Shown here: positions 24,950 through 34,968 of the stretch, piece by piece
Position numbering within the stretch: position 1 is the first letter of the stretch
How the letters are laid out: each line of letters starts with the position of its first letter
NCBI RefSeq assembly: GCF_013114625.1
Contig: NZ_VTXD01000032.1
Location: 1-63,454 of the forward strand
Source: Vibrio sp. 99-70-13A1
GTDB lineage: Bacteria; Pseudomonadota; Gammaproteobacteria; Enterobacterales; Vibrionaceae
Reading direction: 5' to 3'
Length of the DNA: 63,454 nt
The notes under the pieces: generated by a model
Told to the model about the DNA's origin: nothing
The model's input: the letters and a program-made list of their open reading frames with translations, nothing else
The model's database searches: none
Position numbers and translations under genes: made by a program

Positions 24950-27769
24950 ATGACCAGATATGGCTTGAGAGCCCGTGTAATTACCCTAACTCTAGCTCCA
25001 ACCCTAATTATTGGGTTGTTATTGAGCGCTTTTTTCTCATTTAATCGCTATCAAGACCTAGAAGGTCAAGTGATCAATACCGGAACAAGCATTATAGAGC
25101 CTCTTGCCATTGCAAGTGAGTCAGGCATGAAATTAGAGAGCAGAGAATCAGTTCGCCAACTGATTAGCTATGCTCACCGAAAAAATTCGAAGCTTGTTCG
25201 AAGTATTGCTGTATTCGATGAAAGACACGAACTGTTTGTGACTTCGAACTTTCATCCCGATTTTGAAAGCCTCACTTACCCTAAAGATGAACCTATTCCT
25301 CATTTAGGTTCTTCTATTTTAATCGATAATACATTGATTCTGAGAACGCCGATTGTCGCTGAAGGACAATTCCTCAACTCAGCGAATGGACAGTCTCAAT
25401 CCAATCAAGCGATTGGTTATATTGCCATTGAACTCGATTTATCTTCACTTCGCTTACAGCAATACCAAGAAGTCTTTTCCGCCTTTCTAGTACTAATTTT
25501 AGGGCTCGGGCTTTCCGCGGTCTTCGCTTTCCGGCTAATGCACGATGTAACTCAACCCATTACTCATATGAAAAACATGGTTGATAGAATTCGTCGCGGT
25601 CACTTAGATGTGCGTATTGAAGGAAAAATGCATGGCGAACTCGATTCTCTAAAAAATGGTATCAATGCAATGGCAGTTTCACTGTCGGAGTATCATGTAG
25701 AGATGCAACACAGCATTGACCAAGCGACTTCTGATTTACGAGAAACATTAGAACAATTAGAAATTCAAAACGTTGAATTAGACATTGCGAAAAAACGAGC
25801 TCAAGAAGCTGCCCGCGTTAAATCTGAATTCTTAGCCAACATGTCTCACGAATTAAGAACGCCATTAAATGGTGTAATTGGTTTTACACGCCAAATGTTG
25901 AAAACACAGCTATCGAACAGCCAAACCGATTACTTACAAACCATTGAACGTTCAGCGAACAACTTATTAAATATCATCAACGATATTCTCGACTTCTCGA
26001 AACTTGAAGCCGGTAAATTGGCATTAGAAAATATTCCATTTGAATTCCAAAGCAGCTTGGAAGAAGTAGTCAACCTACAAGCCACCAGCGCCCATGAAAA
26101 AGGGTTAGAGCTTACTCTGAAGATCGACCCAAAAGTGCCTGCAGGTCTCGTTGGCGACCCACTTCGCATCCAACAAGTGTTGACTAACCTCGTAGGTAAC
26201 TCAATCAAGTTTACTGAGCGTGGCAATATCGATATCAGTGTAGAAATGAGATCTCAAACAGCAGACAGCATCGAGCTTCAATTTATGGTTCGAGATACTG
26301 GTATTGGGATTTCAGAGCGTCAACAAGCGCAATTATTCCAAGCCTTTAGTCAAGCTGATGCCAGCATTTCTCGTCGATACGGTGGAACAGGTTTAGGTCT
26401 GGTCATCACTCAAAAACTGGTGAGCCAAATGGATGGTGAGATCAGCTTAACCAGTCGTTTACACCAAGGTTCTACCTTCTGGTTTACATTGAGACTGTCT
26501 GCTACTGACATGCCAATGACGGATGTCGTGGATACCCAAACTCTTCAAGACAAACAGCTCTTGCTTATTGAGCCAAATATGCAGGCAGCCTCAATCACTC
26601 AGCAAGTTCTTACTCAAGAAGGGCTGATTGTCACTTATCGTTCGGCGATGCCAGAAGAAACCACCCCATACGATTATGTACTGCTGAACTTATCGCCTAA
26701 TCAAGAATACGAACTTGATACGGTGAAGTCATGGGCTGAGCGTGCTCGTGAAATATCCCAAAACGTCATTATTGGCACCCCAAGTACTGAACTTGCATTA
26801 GGTGACCAACTGATGAACCAGCTTGATGTTCACTGCATGACAAAACCTTTGTCTCGTAAAAAGCTGCTGCAAACTTTAGTGTCCAATCAAACGCCAATTC
26901 TGAACGCCCCAATTGTAGAAGTTACCGCGGAAGAAAAGTTACCACTTACCGTGCTTGCTGTAGATGACAACCCAGCAAACCTAAAATTAATCACCGCTTT
27001 GTTGCAAGAGAGAGTAGAAACTGTCGTCAGTTGCACGAACGGGCAGCAGGCTATTGATAAGGCAACACTGACTAAATTTGACATTATCTTCATGGATATC
27101 CAGATGCCGCACATGGATGGTGTTACCGCTTGTCAGCGTATTAAAGAGCTAGACAACAATACAGAGACGCCGGTTATTGCCGTGACAGCTCATGCTATGA
27201 GTGGTGAAAGGGACAGGTTGCTTGACGCTGGTATGGATGACTATTTAACGAAGCCAATTGAAGAGCATGTATTACAGCAAGTTTTACTGCATTGGAATCC
27301 GTACGCTGGCGAGATTCAAATAGAAAAAATAGATCCAGAGCACCCAGCCATGACTGCTGAAGTTGATAATGAGAGTCATGTAGAACCGATATCCAAAGAA
27401 CACAAAGACATTATCATTGACTGGCAAGCTGCAATGAAGCAAGCGGCGAATAAAGAAGACCTAGCGAAAGATATGCTGCAAATGTTAGTCGACTTTATTC
27501 CTGAGGTTTATGAAACTACCGAGAAAGCGATTGAAGATAATAATTACCCCGTTGAAGACTTGCTTTATTTCATACATAAAATGCATGGCAGCAGTTCATA
27601 TAGCGGCGTCCCTAGATTAAAGTCTATTTGTGCAACGTTAGAAAAAGCCCTTCGTTCCGGAAGTTCTATTGAAGATGTAGAGCCAGAGCTCTTTGAGCTA
27701 CAAGATGAATTAGATAAAGTTCAGGCAACCGCAGTGCATTACTTACCACCGCAAAGTCATGACTCATAA
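24950..27769 (+). CDS. barA: Hybrid sensor histidine kinase BarA
   Basis: This tripartite membrane kinase phosphorylates UvrY/GacA-type regulators and so drives Csr-controlling small RNAs. The 939-aa protein has TM1 (about 10-31), a periplasmic domain, TM2 (about 176-197) and HAMP. HisKA follows with H300 in LANMSHELRTPLNG, then HATPase (GIGISERQQAQLFQAFSQ, GGTGLGLVIT). A degenerate receiver-like segment precedes a true receiver with D716 in IIFMDIQMPHMDG, and a C-terminal HPt domain has H879 in FIHKMHGSSSYSG. ATG at 24950 gives MTRYGLRARV as in the family. CsrA, the end target of the pathway, is encoded in the same window. Confidence 0.96.
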   Translation: MTRYGLRARVITLTLAPTLIIGLLLSAFFSFNRYQDLEGQVINTGTSIIEPLAIASESGMKLESRESVRQLISYAHRKNSKLVRSIAVFDERHELFVTSNFHPDFESLTYPKDEPIPHLGSSILIDNTLILRTPIVAEGQFLNSANGQSQSNQAIGYIAIELDLSSLRLQQYQEVFSAFLVLILGLGLSAVFAFRLMHDVTQPITHMKNMVDRIRRGHLDVRIEGKMHGELDSLKNGINAMAVSLSEYHVEMQHSIDQATSDLRETLEQLEIQNVELDIAKKRAQEAARVKSEFLANMSHELRTPLNGVIGFTRQMLKTQLSNSQTDYLQTIERSANNLLNIINDILDFSKLEAGKLALENIPFEFQSSLEEVVNLQATSAHEKGLELTLKIDPKVPAGLVGDPLRIQQVLTNLVGNSIKFTERGNIDISVEMRSQTADSIELQFMVRDTGIGISERQQAQLFQAFSQADASISRRYGGTGLGLVITQKLVSQMDGEISLTSRLHQGSTFWFTLRLSATDMPMTDVVDTQTLQDKQLLLIEPNMQAASITQQVLTQEGLIVTYRSAMPEETTPYDYVLLNLSPNQEYELDTVKSWAERAREISQNVIIGTPSTELALGDQLMNQLDVHCMTKPLSRKKLLQTLVSNQTPILNAPIVEVTAEEKLPLTVLAVDDNPANLKLITALLQERVETVVSCTNGQQAIDKATLTKFDIIFMDIQMPHMDGVTACQRIKELDNNTETPVIAVTAHAMSGERDRLLDAGMDDYLTKPIEEHVLQQVLLHWNPYAGEIQIEKIDPEHPAMTAEVDNESHVEPISKEHKDIIIDWQAAMKQAANKEDLAKDMLQMLVDFIPEVYETTEKAIEDNNYPVEDLLYFIHKMHGSSSYSGVPRLKSICATLEKALRSGSSIEDVEPELFELQDELDKVQATAVHYLPPQSHDS

Positions 27770-27824
27770 GCGCTATTCACAAACTTCATTTAACAAATGA
27801 ATTTAAAAAGTCAGAGCGTAAAAA

Positions 27825-27866
27825 CAAAAAACCAAGCTATCACTTAAAATGATAGCTCGGTTTTTA
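27825..27866. terminator. Bidirectional terminator between barA and acpS
   Basis: AAAACC-A-AGCTATCA/TGATAGCT-C-GGTTTT forms a long stem with one mismatch, flanked by A5 and T5. It serves convergent barA (plus) and the rpoE-acpS block (minus). Confidence 0.85.
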
Positions 27867-27900
27867 TTAATCATAGAATTAGTTCTGAATGCTTAACCAG

Positions 27901-28281
27901 TTACGATTCAAACAGCACAGTTGCTACCGCATAATGTCTTTCATCTGAAATAGTAATATGGATTGAATTCACTTTAGACGCTTGAGCAATCTGCAATGCT
28001 TTATTGTGTAAGGTAAGCATCGGCTTTCCATGTTCGTCATTAGAGATGACAAAATCATGAAAAGTCACCCCCATGGCAATTCCTGTACCGAGTGCTTTTG
28101 AAGCGGCTTCTTTCGCAGCAAACCGTTTCGCCAAATATCGTCCTTGCTGCTTAAGTTTTTGAAACGCAACTAACTCAGATTCAGCAAGAATACGTTTTGC
28201 AAATGCTTCACCACTTCGAGCAAGAGCCTTTTCCACACGATCAATTTCTGCGATATCGGTACCTAGCCCAACGACTGCCAT
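27901..28281 (-). CDS. acpS: Holo-[acyl-carrier-protein] synthase
   Basis: It transfers 4'-phosphopantetheine from CoA to apo-ACP for fatty acid synthesis. The 126-aa protein begins MAVVGLGTDIAEIDRVE with the metal-binding Asp and has YLAKRFAAKEAASKALGTG (about 45-63), the family signature. I chose ATG at 28281 (AGG 5 nt upstream, same length as E. coli); a GTG two codons earlier is less likely. It is the last gene of the era-recO-pdxJ-acpS run. Confidence 0.96.
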   Translation of the reverse strand: MAVVGLGTDIAEIDRVEKALARSGEAFAKRILAESELVAFQKLKQQGRYLAKRFAAKEAASKALGTGIAMGVTFHDFVISNDEHGKPMLTLHNKALQIAQASKVNSIHITISDERHYAVATVLFES

Positions 28282-28342
28282 ACTCACCTTTTACCTAATC
28301 TAATTACTATTTCGCTGATTCAATAGAACCAACTTATTCAAA

Positions 28343-29080
28343 CTATGCGTTGTTGCGAGCGGTTTCCATGATAGCTTTCATGTCTGCCACAGCTTTATCT
28401 AAACCATCAAAAACAGCACGTCCCATAATCGAGTGCCCAATGTTCAATTCGTAGATCTCAGGTAAAGCTGCGATTGGAGCAACGTTATGATAAGTCAGAC
28501 CATGACCTGCATTAACGGTGATCCCAAGATCATTCGCATAGCTTGCGCCAGCTGCGATCTTCTTCAACTCATCTTGCTGATCTTCTTCCGTCTTAGCTTC
28601 TGCATATTGACCGGTATGAAGTTCAATAAATGGGGCATTACACGCTTTCGCTGCATCAATTTGCTCGCGATCTGCATCAATGAATAACGATACTTTAATG
28701 CCAGCTGCTGCCAACTTTTCCGTTGCGGCTTTCACTTTTTCAAGCTGCCCGACAACATCAAGGCCACCTTCTGTTGTCAGCTCTTCACGTTTTTCTGGAA
28801 CAAGACAAACAAATTCAGGTTTTGTCTCTAACGCAATACCTACCATTTCATCGGTTACTGCCATCTCTAAATTCATACGAGTTTGAATGGTTTCAGCAAG
28901 GATACGAACATCACGATCAACAATATGGCGGCGATCTTCACGTAAGTGAATCGTTATACCATCAGCACCTGCTCGCTCTGCAATTTCAGCAGCATGTACA
29001 GGATCTGGGTACTTAGTTCCACGCGCGTTACGCAATGTTGCAATGTGGTCGATATTAATGCCTAAAAGGATTGAGCTCAT
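28343..29080 (-). CDS. pdxJ: Pyridoxine 5'-phosphate synthase
   Basis: It condenses 3-amino-2-oxopropyl phosphate with 1-deoxyxylulose 5-phosphate in vitamin B6 synthesis. The 245-aa TIM-barrel protein has GINIDHIATLRNARGT (about 7-22), GITIHLREDRRHI and VNAGHGLTYHNV with active-site His and phosphate-binding residues. Its start overlaps the recO stop by 4 nt (ATGA). The recO-pdxJ-acpS order is conserved. Confidence 0.97.
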   Translation of the reverse strand: MSSILLGINIDHIATLRNARGTKYPDPVHAAEIAERAGADGITIHLREDRRHIVDRDVRILAETIQTRMNLEMAVTDEMVGIALETKPEFVCLVPEKREELTTEGGLDVVGQLEKVKAATEKLAAAGIKVSLFIDADREQIDAAKACNAPFIELHTGQYAEAKTEEDQQDELKKIAAGASYANDLGITVNAGHGLTYHNVAPIAALPEIYELNIGHSIMGRAVFDGLDKAVADMKAIMETARNNA

Positions 29081-29805
29081 TTACCAATACTCCGTGCTCT
29101 GGGGAGACCTGTCCTTGGTAGAAACAGCTCTCTACTTTTCAATGGTTTGCCGCCAAGATACGGCTTTAAGGCTATGCGTGTAAAGCGTTTTGCCGCTTTA
29201 AGCTGCTCTTTAGTGACAAACCTTCGTTCACTTATCGCTATCAATTCATCTCCAGTAAAAGAGAGGTTATCTCTTCGTACTGAAGCAATGAAGCCTTTTT
29301 GCTCACGGTAGCGGTAAGTCATATTGGGATCAACAGGCTCACCAGTACCGGCACAATGTAAGAAATCGACGCCATACCCCATAGATGAGAGTAAGGCTAA
29401 CTCAAAACGACGTAGAGCTGGCTCAGGATTATTATTATGGGCAAGCTCCGTTAAAGCATGCAGGTAATCATGAAATAGAGCTGGCATGGCAACTTCTGCC
29501 ATCAACACCCTTCCAACAAGTTCATTCACATACATTGCGGAATAAAGGTTAATACCCGCAAGTGGCAAGCCTAAGCTGATAGGTTCCGCTTGGCGAAGCG
29601 TTTTCATTGAGCTATTGCCCGACCACTTCAATAATAAAGGCGTGAAAGGTTGTAGCGCTCCTTTCAAATTGGATCGCTTACTACGTGCACCTTTAGACAT
29701 TAACGTTACACGCCCGAATTCTTCACTGAATACATCCAGTATTAAGCTCGTCTCACTGTATGGTCTGCGGTGTAATACAAAGCATCGCTGTAACCCTTCA
29801 CTCAA
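29077..29805 (-). CDS. recO: DNA repair protein RecO
   Basis: It helps RecF/RecR load RecA on SSB-coated single-stranded DNA. The 242-aa protein starts MSEGLQRCFVLHRRPYSETS (OB-fold N-terminal domain, GRVTLMSKGARSKRS) and ends with the helical C-terminal domain including KPLKSRELF. It is coupled to pdxJ and separated from era by a terminator-like hairpin. Confidence 0.95.
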   Translation of the reverse strand: MSEGLQRCFVLHRRPYSETSLILDVFSEEFGRVTLMSKGARSKRSNLKGALQPFTPLLLKWSGNSSMKTLRQAEPISLGLPLAGINLYSAMYVNELVGRVLMAEVAMPALFHDYLHALTELAHNNNPEPALRRFELALLSSMGYGVDFLHCAGTGEPVDPNMTYRYREQKGFIASVRRDNLSFTGDELIAISERRFVTKEQLKAAKRFTRIALKPYLGGKPLKSRELFLPRTGLPRARSIGK

Positions 29806-29827
29806 TGATTAACCCTTCTTACAGATA

Positions 29828-29855
29828 CAAAAAGAGAGAGTCTGCACTCTCTCTT
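29828..29855 (-). terminator. Terminator between era and recO
   Basis: AAGAGAGAGT-GCAG-ACTCTCTCTT on the minus strand is a 10-bp stem followed by T5. It splits the era and recO transcription units at least partly. Confidence 0.75.
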
Positions 29856-29904
29856 ATATTTACTCATTAGCTTACCCTTTAGTTCAAAAGAGTTTCGCTA
29901 TTAG

Positions 29905-30876
29905 TTATAGATCGTCGATATAACCAAGTGAACGAAGAGCACGTTCATCATCAGCCCAACCAGATTTAACCTTAACCCAAGTTTCTAAATAAACTTTACG
30001 GCCAAACAGTTCTTCCATATCGATACGAGCTTCACGACCGATGGTCTTAATTTTCTCGCCCGCTTTACCAATCACCATCTTCTTCTGACCTGTACGCTCA
30101 ACAAGAATTAGGGCATTGATGTGGAATCCATCATTATCTGGATTGTAATCAAAACGCTCAATTTCAACCGTTACTGAATATGGCAGCTCTTCACCAGTAA
30201 AACGCATCAGCTTTTCACGAATGATTTCAGACGCCATGAAACGTTGTGAACGATCCGTTACGTATTCTTCAGGAAAGTGGTGAGTCGCTTTAGGTAAAAC
30301 TTCTCGAACATGCTTACGCAATACGTCGATATTTTTACCTTGTTTCGCTGAAATTGGCACAACATCCAAGAAGTCCATCTTCTGAGAGACATCCATCATA
30401 TGCTGCATAACATCCGTGCGATCTTGAACGTTATCGACTTTATTAATACAAAGTACAACTGGGAAGTCTGTCTTTCTCAGCTTGTTCAACACCATTTCAT
30501 CGTCGTCAGTCCAGTGCGTTCCATCCACTAGGAAAAAAACTAAGTTCACATCACTTAACGAACTGTTTGCAGCACGGTTCATTAGACGGTTAATCGCGCG
30601 TTTTTCTTCAATATGTAGACCAGGAGTATCGACATAAATCGCTTGGTAGTCGCCTTCTGTCTCTACACCCATAATACGGTGACGAGTGGTTTGAGGCTTA
30701 CGCGAAGTGATAGAGATCTTCTGACCTAAAATATGGTTAAGAAGTGTTGATTTGCCTACATTTGGGCGACCAACAATGGCAATGAAGCCACAGTGTTGGT
30801 TTTCAGGTAGGCTCTCTACTTTGTTTTCTGATGCAAAAAATGCATCAATATCGAATTCTTGTTTGTTATCAGACAT
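29905..30876 (-). CDS. era: GTPase Era
   Basis: This essential Ras-like GTPase is needed for 16S rRNA maturation and 30S assembly. The 323-aa protein has G1 GRPNVGKSTLLN (about 36-47), G3 DTPGL and G4 NKVD. A C-terminal KH domain has VIGKAGEKIKTIGREAR. Residues 1-25 form an acidic extension. It overlaps the rnc stop by 8 nt, so rnc and era are coupled as in E. coli. Confidence 0.97.
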   Translation of the reverse strand: MSDNKQEFDIDAFFASENKVESLPENQHCGFIAIVGRPNVGKSTLLNHILGQKISITSRKPQTTRHRIMGVETEGDYQAIYVDTPGLHIEEKRAINRLMNRAANSSLSDVNLVFFLVDGTHWTDDDEMVLNKLRKTDFPVVLCINKVDNVQDRTDVMQHMMDVSQKMDFLDVVPISAKQGKNIDVLRKHVREVLPKATHHFPEEYVTDRSQRFMASEIIREKLMRFTGEELPYSVTVEIERFDYNPDNDGFHINALILVERTGQKKMVIGKAGEKIKTIGREARIDMEELFGRKVYLETWVKVKSGWADDERALRSLGYIDDL

Positions 30877-31546
30877 TGCTTAGTCGCTCTAATGCTGTTT
30901 CAGCAGCCGCTTGTTCTGCCTTGCGGCGGCTAGTGCCTTTACCGATAACAGGTTTATCCGCACCTGCCACTTCACACTCAACCGTAAACTCTTGGTTGTG
31001 TGCTTCACCTTTAATATTAGTCACTGTGTAGACAGGTAGTGGATTTCTTCGACCTTGTAAAAACTCTTGTAGGCGAGTTTTAGGATCTTTTTGAGAAATA
31101 CCAGGCTGAATAGACTCTAGGCGAGATTGGTACCAGCTTAAAATAATGCGACGAACGACTTCAGTATCGCTATCTAAATAGACAGCACCGATGATCGCTT
31201 CTACCGCATCAGCCAGAATAGAATCACGACGGAAACCGCCACTCTTCAACTCACCTGGACCTAATTTTAAGTAATCTCCTAGCTCGAATTCACGACCTAG
31301 TTCAGCCAATGTATGTCCGCGTACTAAAGTTGCACGCATACGGCTCATGTCACCTTCATTTACCTTAGGGAAACGATGGTACAGATCATCAGCAATGACA
31401 AAACTTAAAATTGAATCGCCCAGAAACTCAAGACGTTCATTATGTTTACCAGCGGCGCTGCGATGTGTCAGCGCCAAATGGATAAGATCGGCATCATTAA
31501 ACTGATAACCAATCTTTCTCTCTAGTTTATCTATTGGAGAATTCAT
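30869..31546 (-). CDS. rnc: Ribonuclease III
   Basis: It cleaves double-stranded RNA during rRNA and mRNA processing. I chose ATG at 31546, giving 225 aa (E. coli 226) starting MNSPIDKLERKIGYQF. The RNase III signature HNERLEFLGDSILSFVI lies near residue 37, with catalytic acids also in DAVEAIIGAVYLD. A C-terminal dsRNA-binding domain ends RRKAEQAAAETALERL. A longer upstream frame overlapping lepB has no family support. Confidence 0.97.
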   Translation of the reverse strand: MNSPIDKLERKIGYQFNDADLIHLALTHRSAAGKHNERLEFLGDSILSFVIADDLYHRFPKVNEGDMSRMRATLVRGHTLAELGREFELGDYLKLGPGELKSGGFRRDSILADAVEAIIGAVYLDSDTEVVRRIILSWYQSRLESIQPGISQKDPKTRLQEFLQGRRNPLPVYTVTNIKGEAHNQEFTVECEVAGADKPVIGKGTSRRKAEQAAAETALERLSNV

Positions 31547-31572
31547 GCTCTCTCGATGTGTTATGTGATCGA

Positions 31573-32469
31573 TTAATGAATCCCACCGATGCGATTGAAA
31601 CGCACGCCGGTAGGAATCCAAGAAGGTAAAACACTGTTTGTATCACGTTCGAACTCAAAACTGATCCAAATCGCAACGGCTTTACCCACTAGGTTTGCTT
31701 CAGGAACGAATCCCCAGTAGCGGCTGTCTGCACTATTGTCACGGTTATCACCCATCACAAAGTACTGCCCTTCTGGAACGATCCACTCATTAACACCACT
31801 ACGAGGTTGATACGCATTTACACGGTCACGACGTAATGGGTTAACCAAGATTTGATGCTCGACACCATCTAGCTGCTCATTGAGCTGGATAAGTGGCACA
31901 CCATCTTGAATAAATTGACTTTCTTCAACGTTGCTAAGCTTTACAGGAGCACAGCTTGATTGACCTTTAGTTTGAATACACAACTCTTTGTTACTGTTGT
32001 AACGAATGGTATCGCCAGGCATACCAATCACACGTTTGATGTAATCAATATTTGGCTGTGGTGGGTATTTAAATACAATAGAGTCCCCACGTTCCGGCTT
32101 ACCCGTTTCAACTAACTGAGTTCGCCATACCGGATCTTTAAGACCGTAAGCGTATTTCTCAACTAAAATGAAATCACCAACTAATAACGTCGGCATCATT
32201 GAACCCGAAGGTATTTGAAATGGTTCATAGATAAATGAACGCAGTACCAATACAAACGCAATAACAGGAAAAATGGATACACTATTTTCAACCCACCAAG
32301 GTTGAACCGTAATTTTTGCACTCGTTTCCGAGTCAAGACCGTTAGTTTGCGATTCAACCGTAGACAGCTTTAGTTGGCGTTTCTTCGCCCACACAAATCT
32401 CTCTAATGCCCACACCACACCAGTCACCAAAGTTAGGATCACTAAAAGAAGCGAAAATGTATTAGCCAT
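31573..32469 (-). CDS. lepB: Signal peptidase I
   Basis: It removes signal peptides from exported preproteins at the inner membrane. The 298-aa protein has two N-terminal membrane segments (about 4-22 and 62-80). The catalytic Ser90 lies in IPSGSMMPTLLVGDF, the general-base Lys in YIKRVIGMPGD, and MGDNRDNSADSRYWG is the box-E signature. It is the distal gene of the lepA-lepB pair. Confidence 0.97.
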   Translation of the reverse strand: MANTFSLLLVILTLVTGVVWALERFVWAKKRQLKLSTVESQTNGLDSETSAKITVQPWWVENSVSIFPVIAFVLVLRSFIYEPFQIPSGSMMPTLLVGDFILVEKYAYGLKDPVWRTQLVETGKPERGDSIVFKYPPQPNIDYIKRVIGMPGDTIRYNSNKELCIQTKGQSSCAPVKLSNVEESQFIQDGVPLIQLNEQLDGVEHQILVNPLRRDRVNAYQPRSGVNEWIVPEGQYFVMGDNRDNSADSRYWGFVPEANLVGKAVAIWISFEFERDTNSVLPSWIPTGVRFNRIGGIH

Positions 32470-32505
32470 TTATATCCCTTAAATTTCATTTCTTTAAAAA
32501 TAACG

Positions 32506-32538
32506 AAAGTGAAAGAGTAACAAGTACTCTTTCACTTT
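32506..32538 (-). terminator. Hairpin between lepA and lepB
   Basis: A 14-bp perfect stem (AAAGTGAAAGAGTA/TACTCTTTCACTTT) with a 5-nt loop is followed on the minus strand by CGTTATTTTT. The T-tract is offset, so it is either a weak terminator or a processing site that would let lepB be expressed less than lepA. Confidence 0.55.
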
Positions 32539-32565
32539 TGGGTATTCATTTATAGCTGGTTAAAT

Positions 32566-34359
32566 TTAATCTTTACCAACATGAAGAATCGCTAAGAACG
32601 CTTCTTGAGGCAGTTCAACGTTACCGATCTGCTTCATACGTTTCTTACCTTCTTTTTGTTTCTTAAGAAGTTTCTTCTTACGACTGATATCACCACCGTA
32701 ACATTTTGCGATTACGTTCTTACGCAGTTGTTTCACGGTTGAACGAGCAATAATGTGGTTACCAATCGCAGCTTGAATCGCGATATCGAACATTTGACGA
32801 GGAATGAATTCTTTCATTTTCTCAACCAATAAACGACCTCGAGACTGAGATATGTCTTTGTGGGTGATGATCGCCAGAGCGTCAACCGTTTCACCGTTAA
32901 GCAATACGTCTACACGTACCATGCTAGACGGCTCGTAACGCTGGAAGTTGTAATCCAGTGATGCGTAACCACGAGATGTTGATTTCAGACGGTCAAAGAA
33001 ATCGAGAACTACTTCTGCCATTGGTAGATCGTATGTCACCGCAACTTGGTTACCGTGATAAACCATATCCACTTGAACACCACGTTTTTCAACACATAAG
33101 GTGATCACGTTACCAAGGTAATCTGCAGGAACTAAAATATTACAACGAGCGATTGGCTCACGAATCTCTTCTAGGTCGTTTACTGCAGGTAATTTAGCAG
33201 GGCTATCTACATAAACAATTGCACCATCTGTTTTTACAACTTCGTATACTACTGTAGGCGCTGTTGTGATCAGGTCTAGATCGTATTCACGTTCTAGACG
33301 TTCTTGGATTATCTCCATGTGTAGCATACCTAAGAAGCCACAACGGAAACCAAAACCAAGAGCTGCAGAACTCTCCGGCTCGTAGAACAATGAAGCATCG
33401 TTCAAGCTTAACTTACCTAAAGCATCACGAAAGTTTTCATAGTCATCAGATGATACAGGGAACAAACCAGCGTAAACTTGTGGTTTCACTTTTTGGAAGC
33501 CAGGTAAACGCTCTTCACTGCCGCCTTTAGCCAAAGTCAGCGTATCACCAACAGGTGCGCCTAGGATGTCTTTGATACCACAAACAACCCAGCCAACTTC
33601 ACCCGTGTTCAATTCAGTTGTATCAATTTGTTTCGGAGTGAAAATACCTAGACGATCTACACCCCAAACTTGGCCTGTAGACATCACTTTGATTTTTTCA
33701 TTCTTCTTTAGCTTGCCGTTTTTAATACGTACAAGAGAAACTACACCTAGGTAGTTATCAAACCAAGAATCAATAATTAGGGCTTGAAGTGGCGCGTCAG
33801 GATCACCTTCCGGTGGTGGAATAGCCGTTACGATGTTTTCAAGAACATCATCAACACCTAGACCCGTTTTAGCTGAACAGCGCGTTGCTTCCATGGCATC
33901 GATGCCAACGATTTCTTCAATTTCTTCAGAAACTCGTTCAGGCTCAGCCGCTGGTAAGTCAATCTTATTCAAGATTGGCACAACTTCTAAGTCCATCTCG
34001 ATAGCTGTGTAACAGTTTGCTAAGGTCTGAGCTTCTACGCCCTGACCCGCATCAACTACCAGTAGCGCACCTTCACATGCCGCTAAAGAACGTGAAACTT
34101 CGTATGAGAAGTCAACGTGTCCTGGAGTATCGATGAAGTTCAACTGGTACGTTTCACCATCTTTGGCTTTGTAATCTAAAGTCACACTTTGCGCTTTGAT
34201 TGTAATACCGCGCTCACGTTCTATATCCATAGAATCGAGGACTTGAACGTCCATTTCGCGTTCACTTAAACCACCACATACTTGGATTAAGCGGTCAGAA
34301 AGGGTCGACTTACCGTGGTCGATATGGGCGATAATCGAAAAATTACGAATGTGCTTCAT
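32566..34359 (-). CDS. lepA: Elongation factor 4 (LepA GTPase)
   Basis: A ribosome-associated translational GTPase that aids initiation and can back-translocate ribosomes. The 597-aa protein has G1 AHIDHGKSTLSDRLI (residues 11-25), G2 RERGITIKAQ, G3 DTPGHVDFSYEVSRS and G4 NKIDLP. EF-G-like domains follow, with the LepA-specific C-terminus GGDISRKKKLLKKQKEGKKR. The length is standard. It is downstream of rseC and upstream of lepB. Confidence 0.98.
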   Translation of the reverse strand: MKHIRNFSIIAHIDHGKSTLSDRLIQVCGGLSEREMDVQVLDSMDIERERGITIKAQSVTLDYKAKDGETYQLNFIDTPGHVDFSYEVSRSLAACEGALLVVDAGQGVEAQTLANCYTAIEMDLEVVPILNKIDLPAAEPERVSEEIEEIVGIDAMEATRCSAKTGLGVDDVLENIVTAIPPPEGDPDAPLQALIIDSWFDNYLGVVSLVRIKNGKLKKNEKIKVMSTGQVWGVDRLGIFTPKQIDTTELNTGEVGWVVCGIKDILGAPVGDTLTLAKGGSEERLPGFQKVKPQVYAGLFPVSSDDYENFRDALGKLSLNDASLFYEPESSAALGFGFRCGFLGMLHMEIIQERLEREYDLDLITTAPTVVYEVVKTDGAIVYVDSPAKLPAVNDLEEIREPIARCNILVPADYLGNVITLCVEKRGVQVDMVYHGNQVAVTYDLPMAEVVLDFFDRLKSTSRGYASLDYNFQRYEPSSMVRVDVLLNGETVDALAIITHKDISQSRGRLLVEKMKEFIPRQMFDIAIQAAIGNHIIARSTVKQLRKNVIAKCYGGDISRKKKLLKKQKEGKKRMKQIGNVELPQEAFLAILHVGKD

Positions 34360-34497
34360 AGGCTTGGTGTGACTAAACTCTTTGAATAGGGATAATAAGA
34401 AGTGCCGCAGTAGTACTCATTTACACAAGTCACTAGTGACGGCATTTCAATCAAGTTGGCAGATTCTACCCAATTTAACTGCAAGACGCATCATAAA

Positions 34498-34968
34498 TTA
34501 GATAAGGGGCTCACCGAGGACTCTAACAAGGACCACTTGTTGCTGTGATTTATCTTCTATTGGCTTGGCGAAATGCTTAGCTATCTGTATACCAATAATA
34601 GTAAAGATAGCAGCCATTAGTATGACGATACCTTCGCCCCCCTGAAGCAGAGGTTGCAATACTAACTGCCCAATGGCTGCGCCTAACATCATCATAAATA
34701 AAGGAACGAGATAAACTAGGGCTGCCGATTGCAGTAAGCTTTTTTCAGGAAAGCCTATTTCAACAACTTGCCCTGCTTTTACTAAGCTCTTAGTGGTTAA
34801 CTGCCAAAATAGAGATTTATTGCCGACTGCTTTAGTGACAATACCAGTACCACAACTCTTTTGAGACGAGCAGCCACTACAACTGGTTTGCTGTTCGCAG
34901 CTAAGATGAACCAAAAATTGAGAACCTTTAGTTTCTACAGAGCTAACCGTTGCAAGCGCAGTCATCAT
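34498..34968 (-). CDS. rseC: Sigma-E positive regulator RseC
   Basis: This inner-membrane protein modulates the sigma-E response and in some bacteria electron transfer (RnfH/RsxC-related roles). The 156-aa protein has the family cysteine cluster CEQQTSCSGCSSQKSCGTG (about 24-42). Two membrane segments follow (about 75-95 SLLQSAALVYLVPLFMMMLG and 108-127). Its start overlaps the rseB stop (ATGA). Confidence 0.93.
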   Translation of the reverse strand: MMTALATVSSVETKGSQFLVHLSCEQQTSCSGCSSQKSCGTGIVTKAVGNKSLFWQLTTKSLVKAGQVVEIGFPEKSLLQSAALVYLVPLFMMMLGAAIGQLVLQPLLQGGEGIVILMAAIFTIIGIQIAKHFAKPIEDKSQQQVVLVRVLGEPLI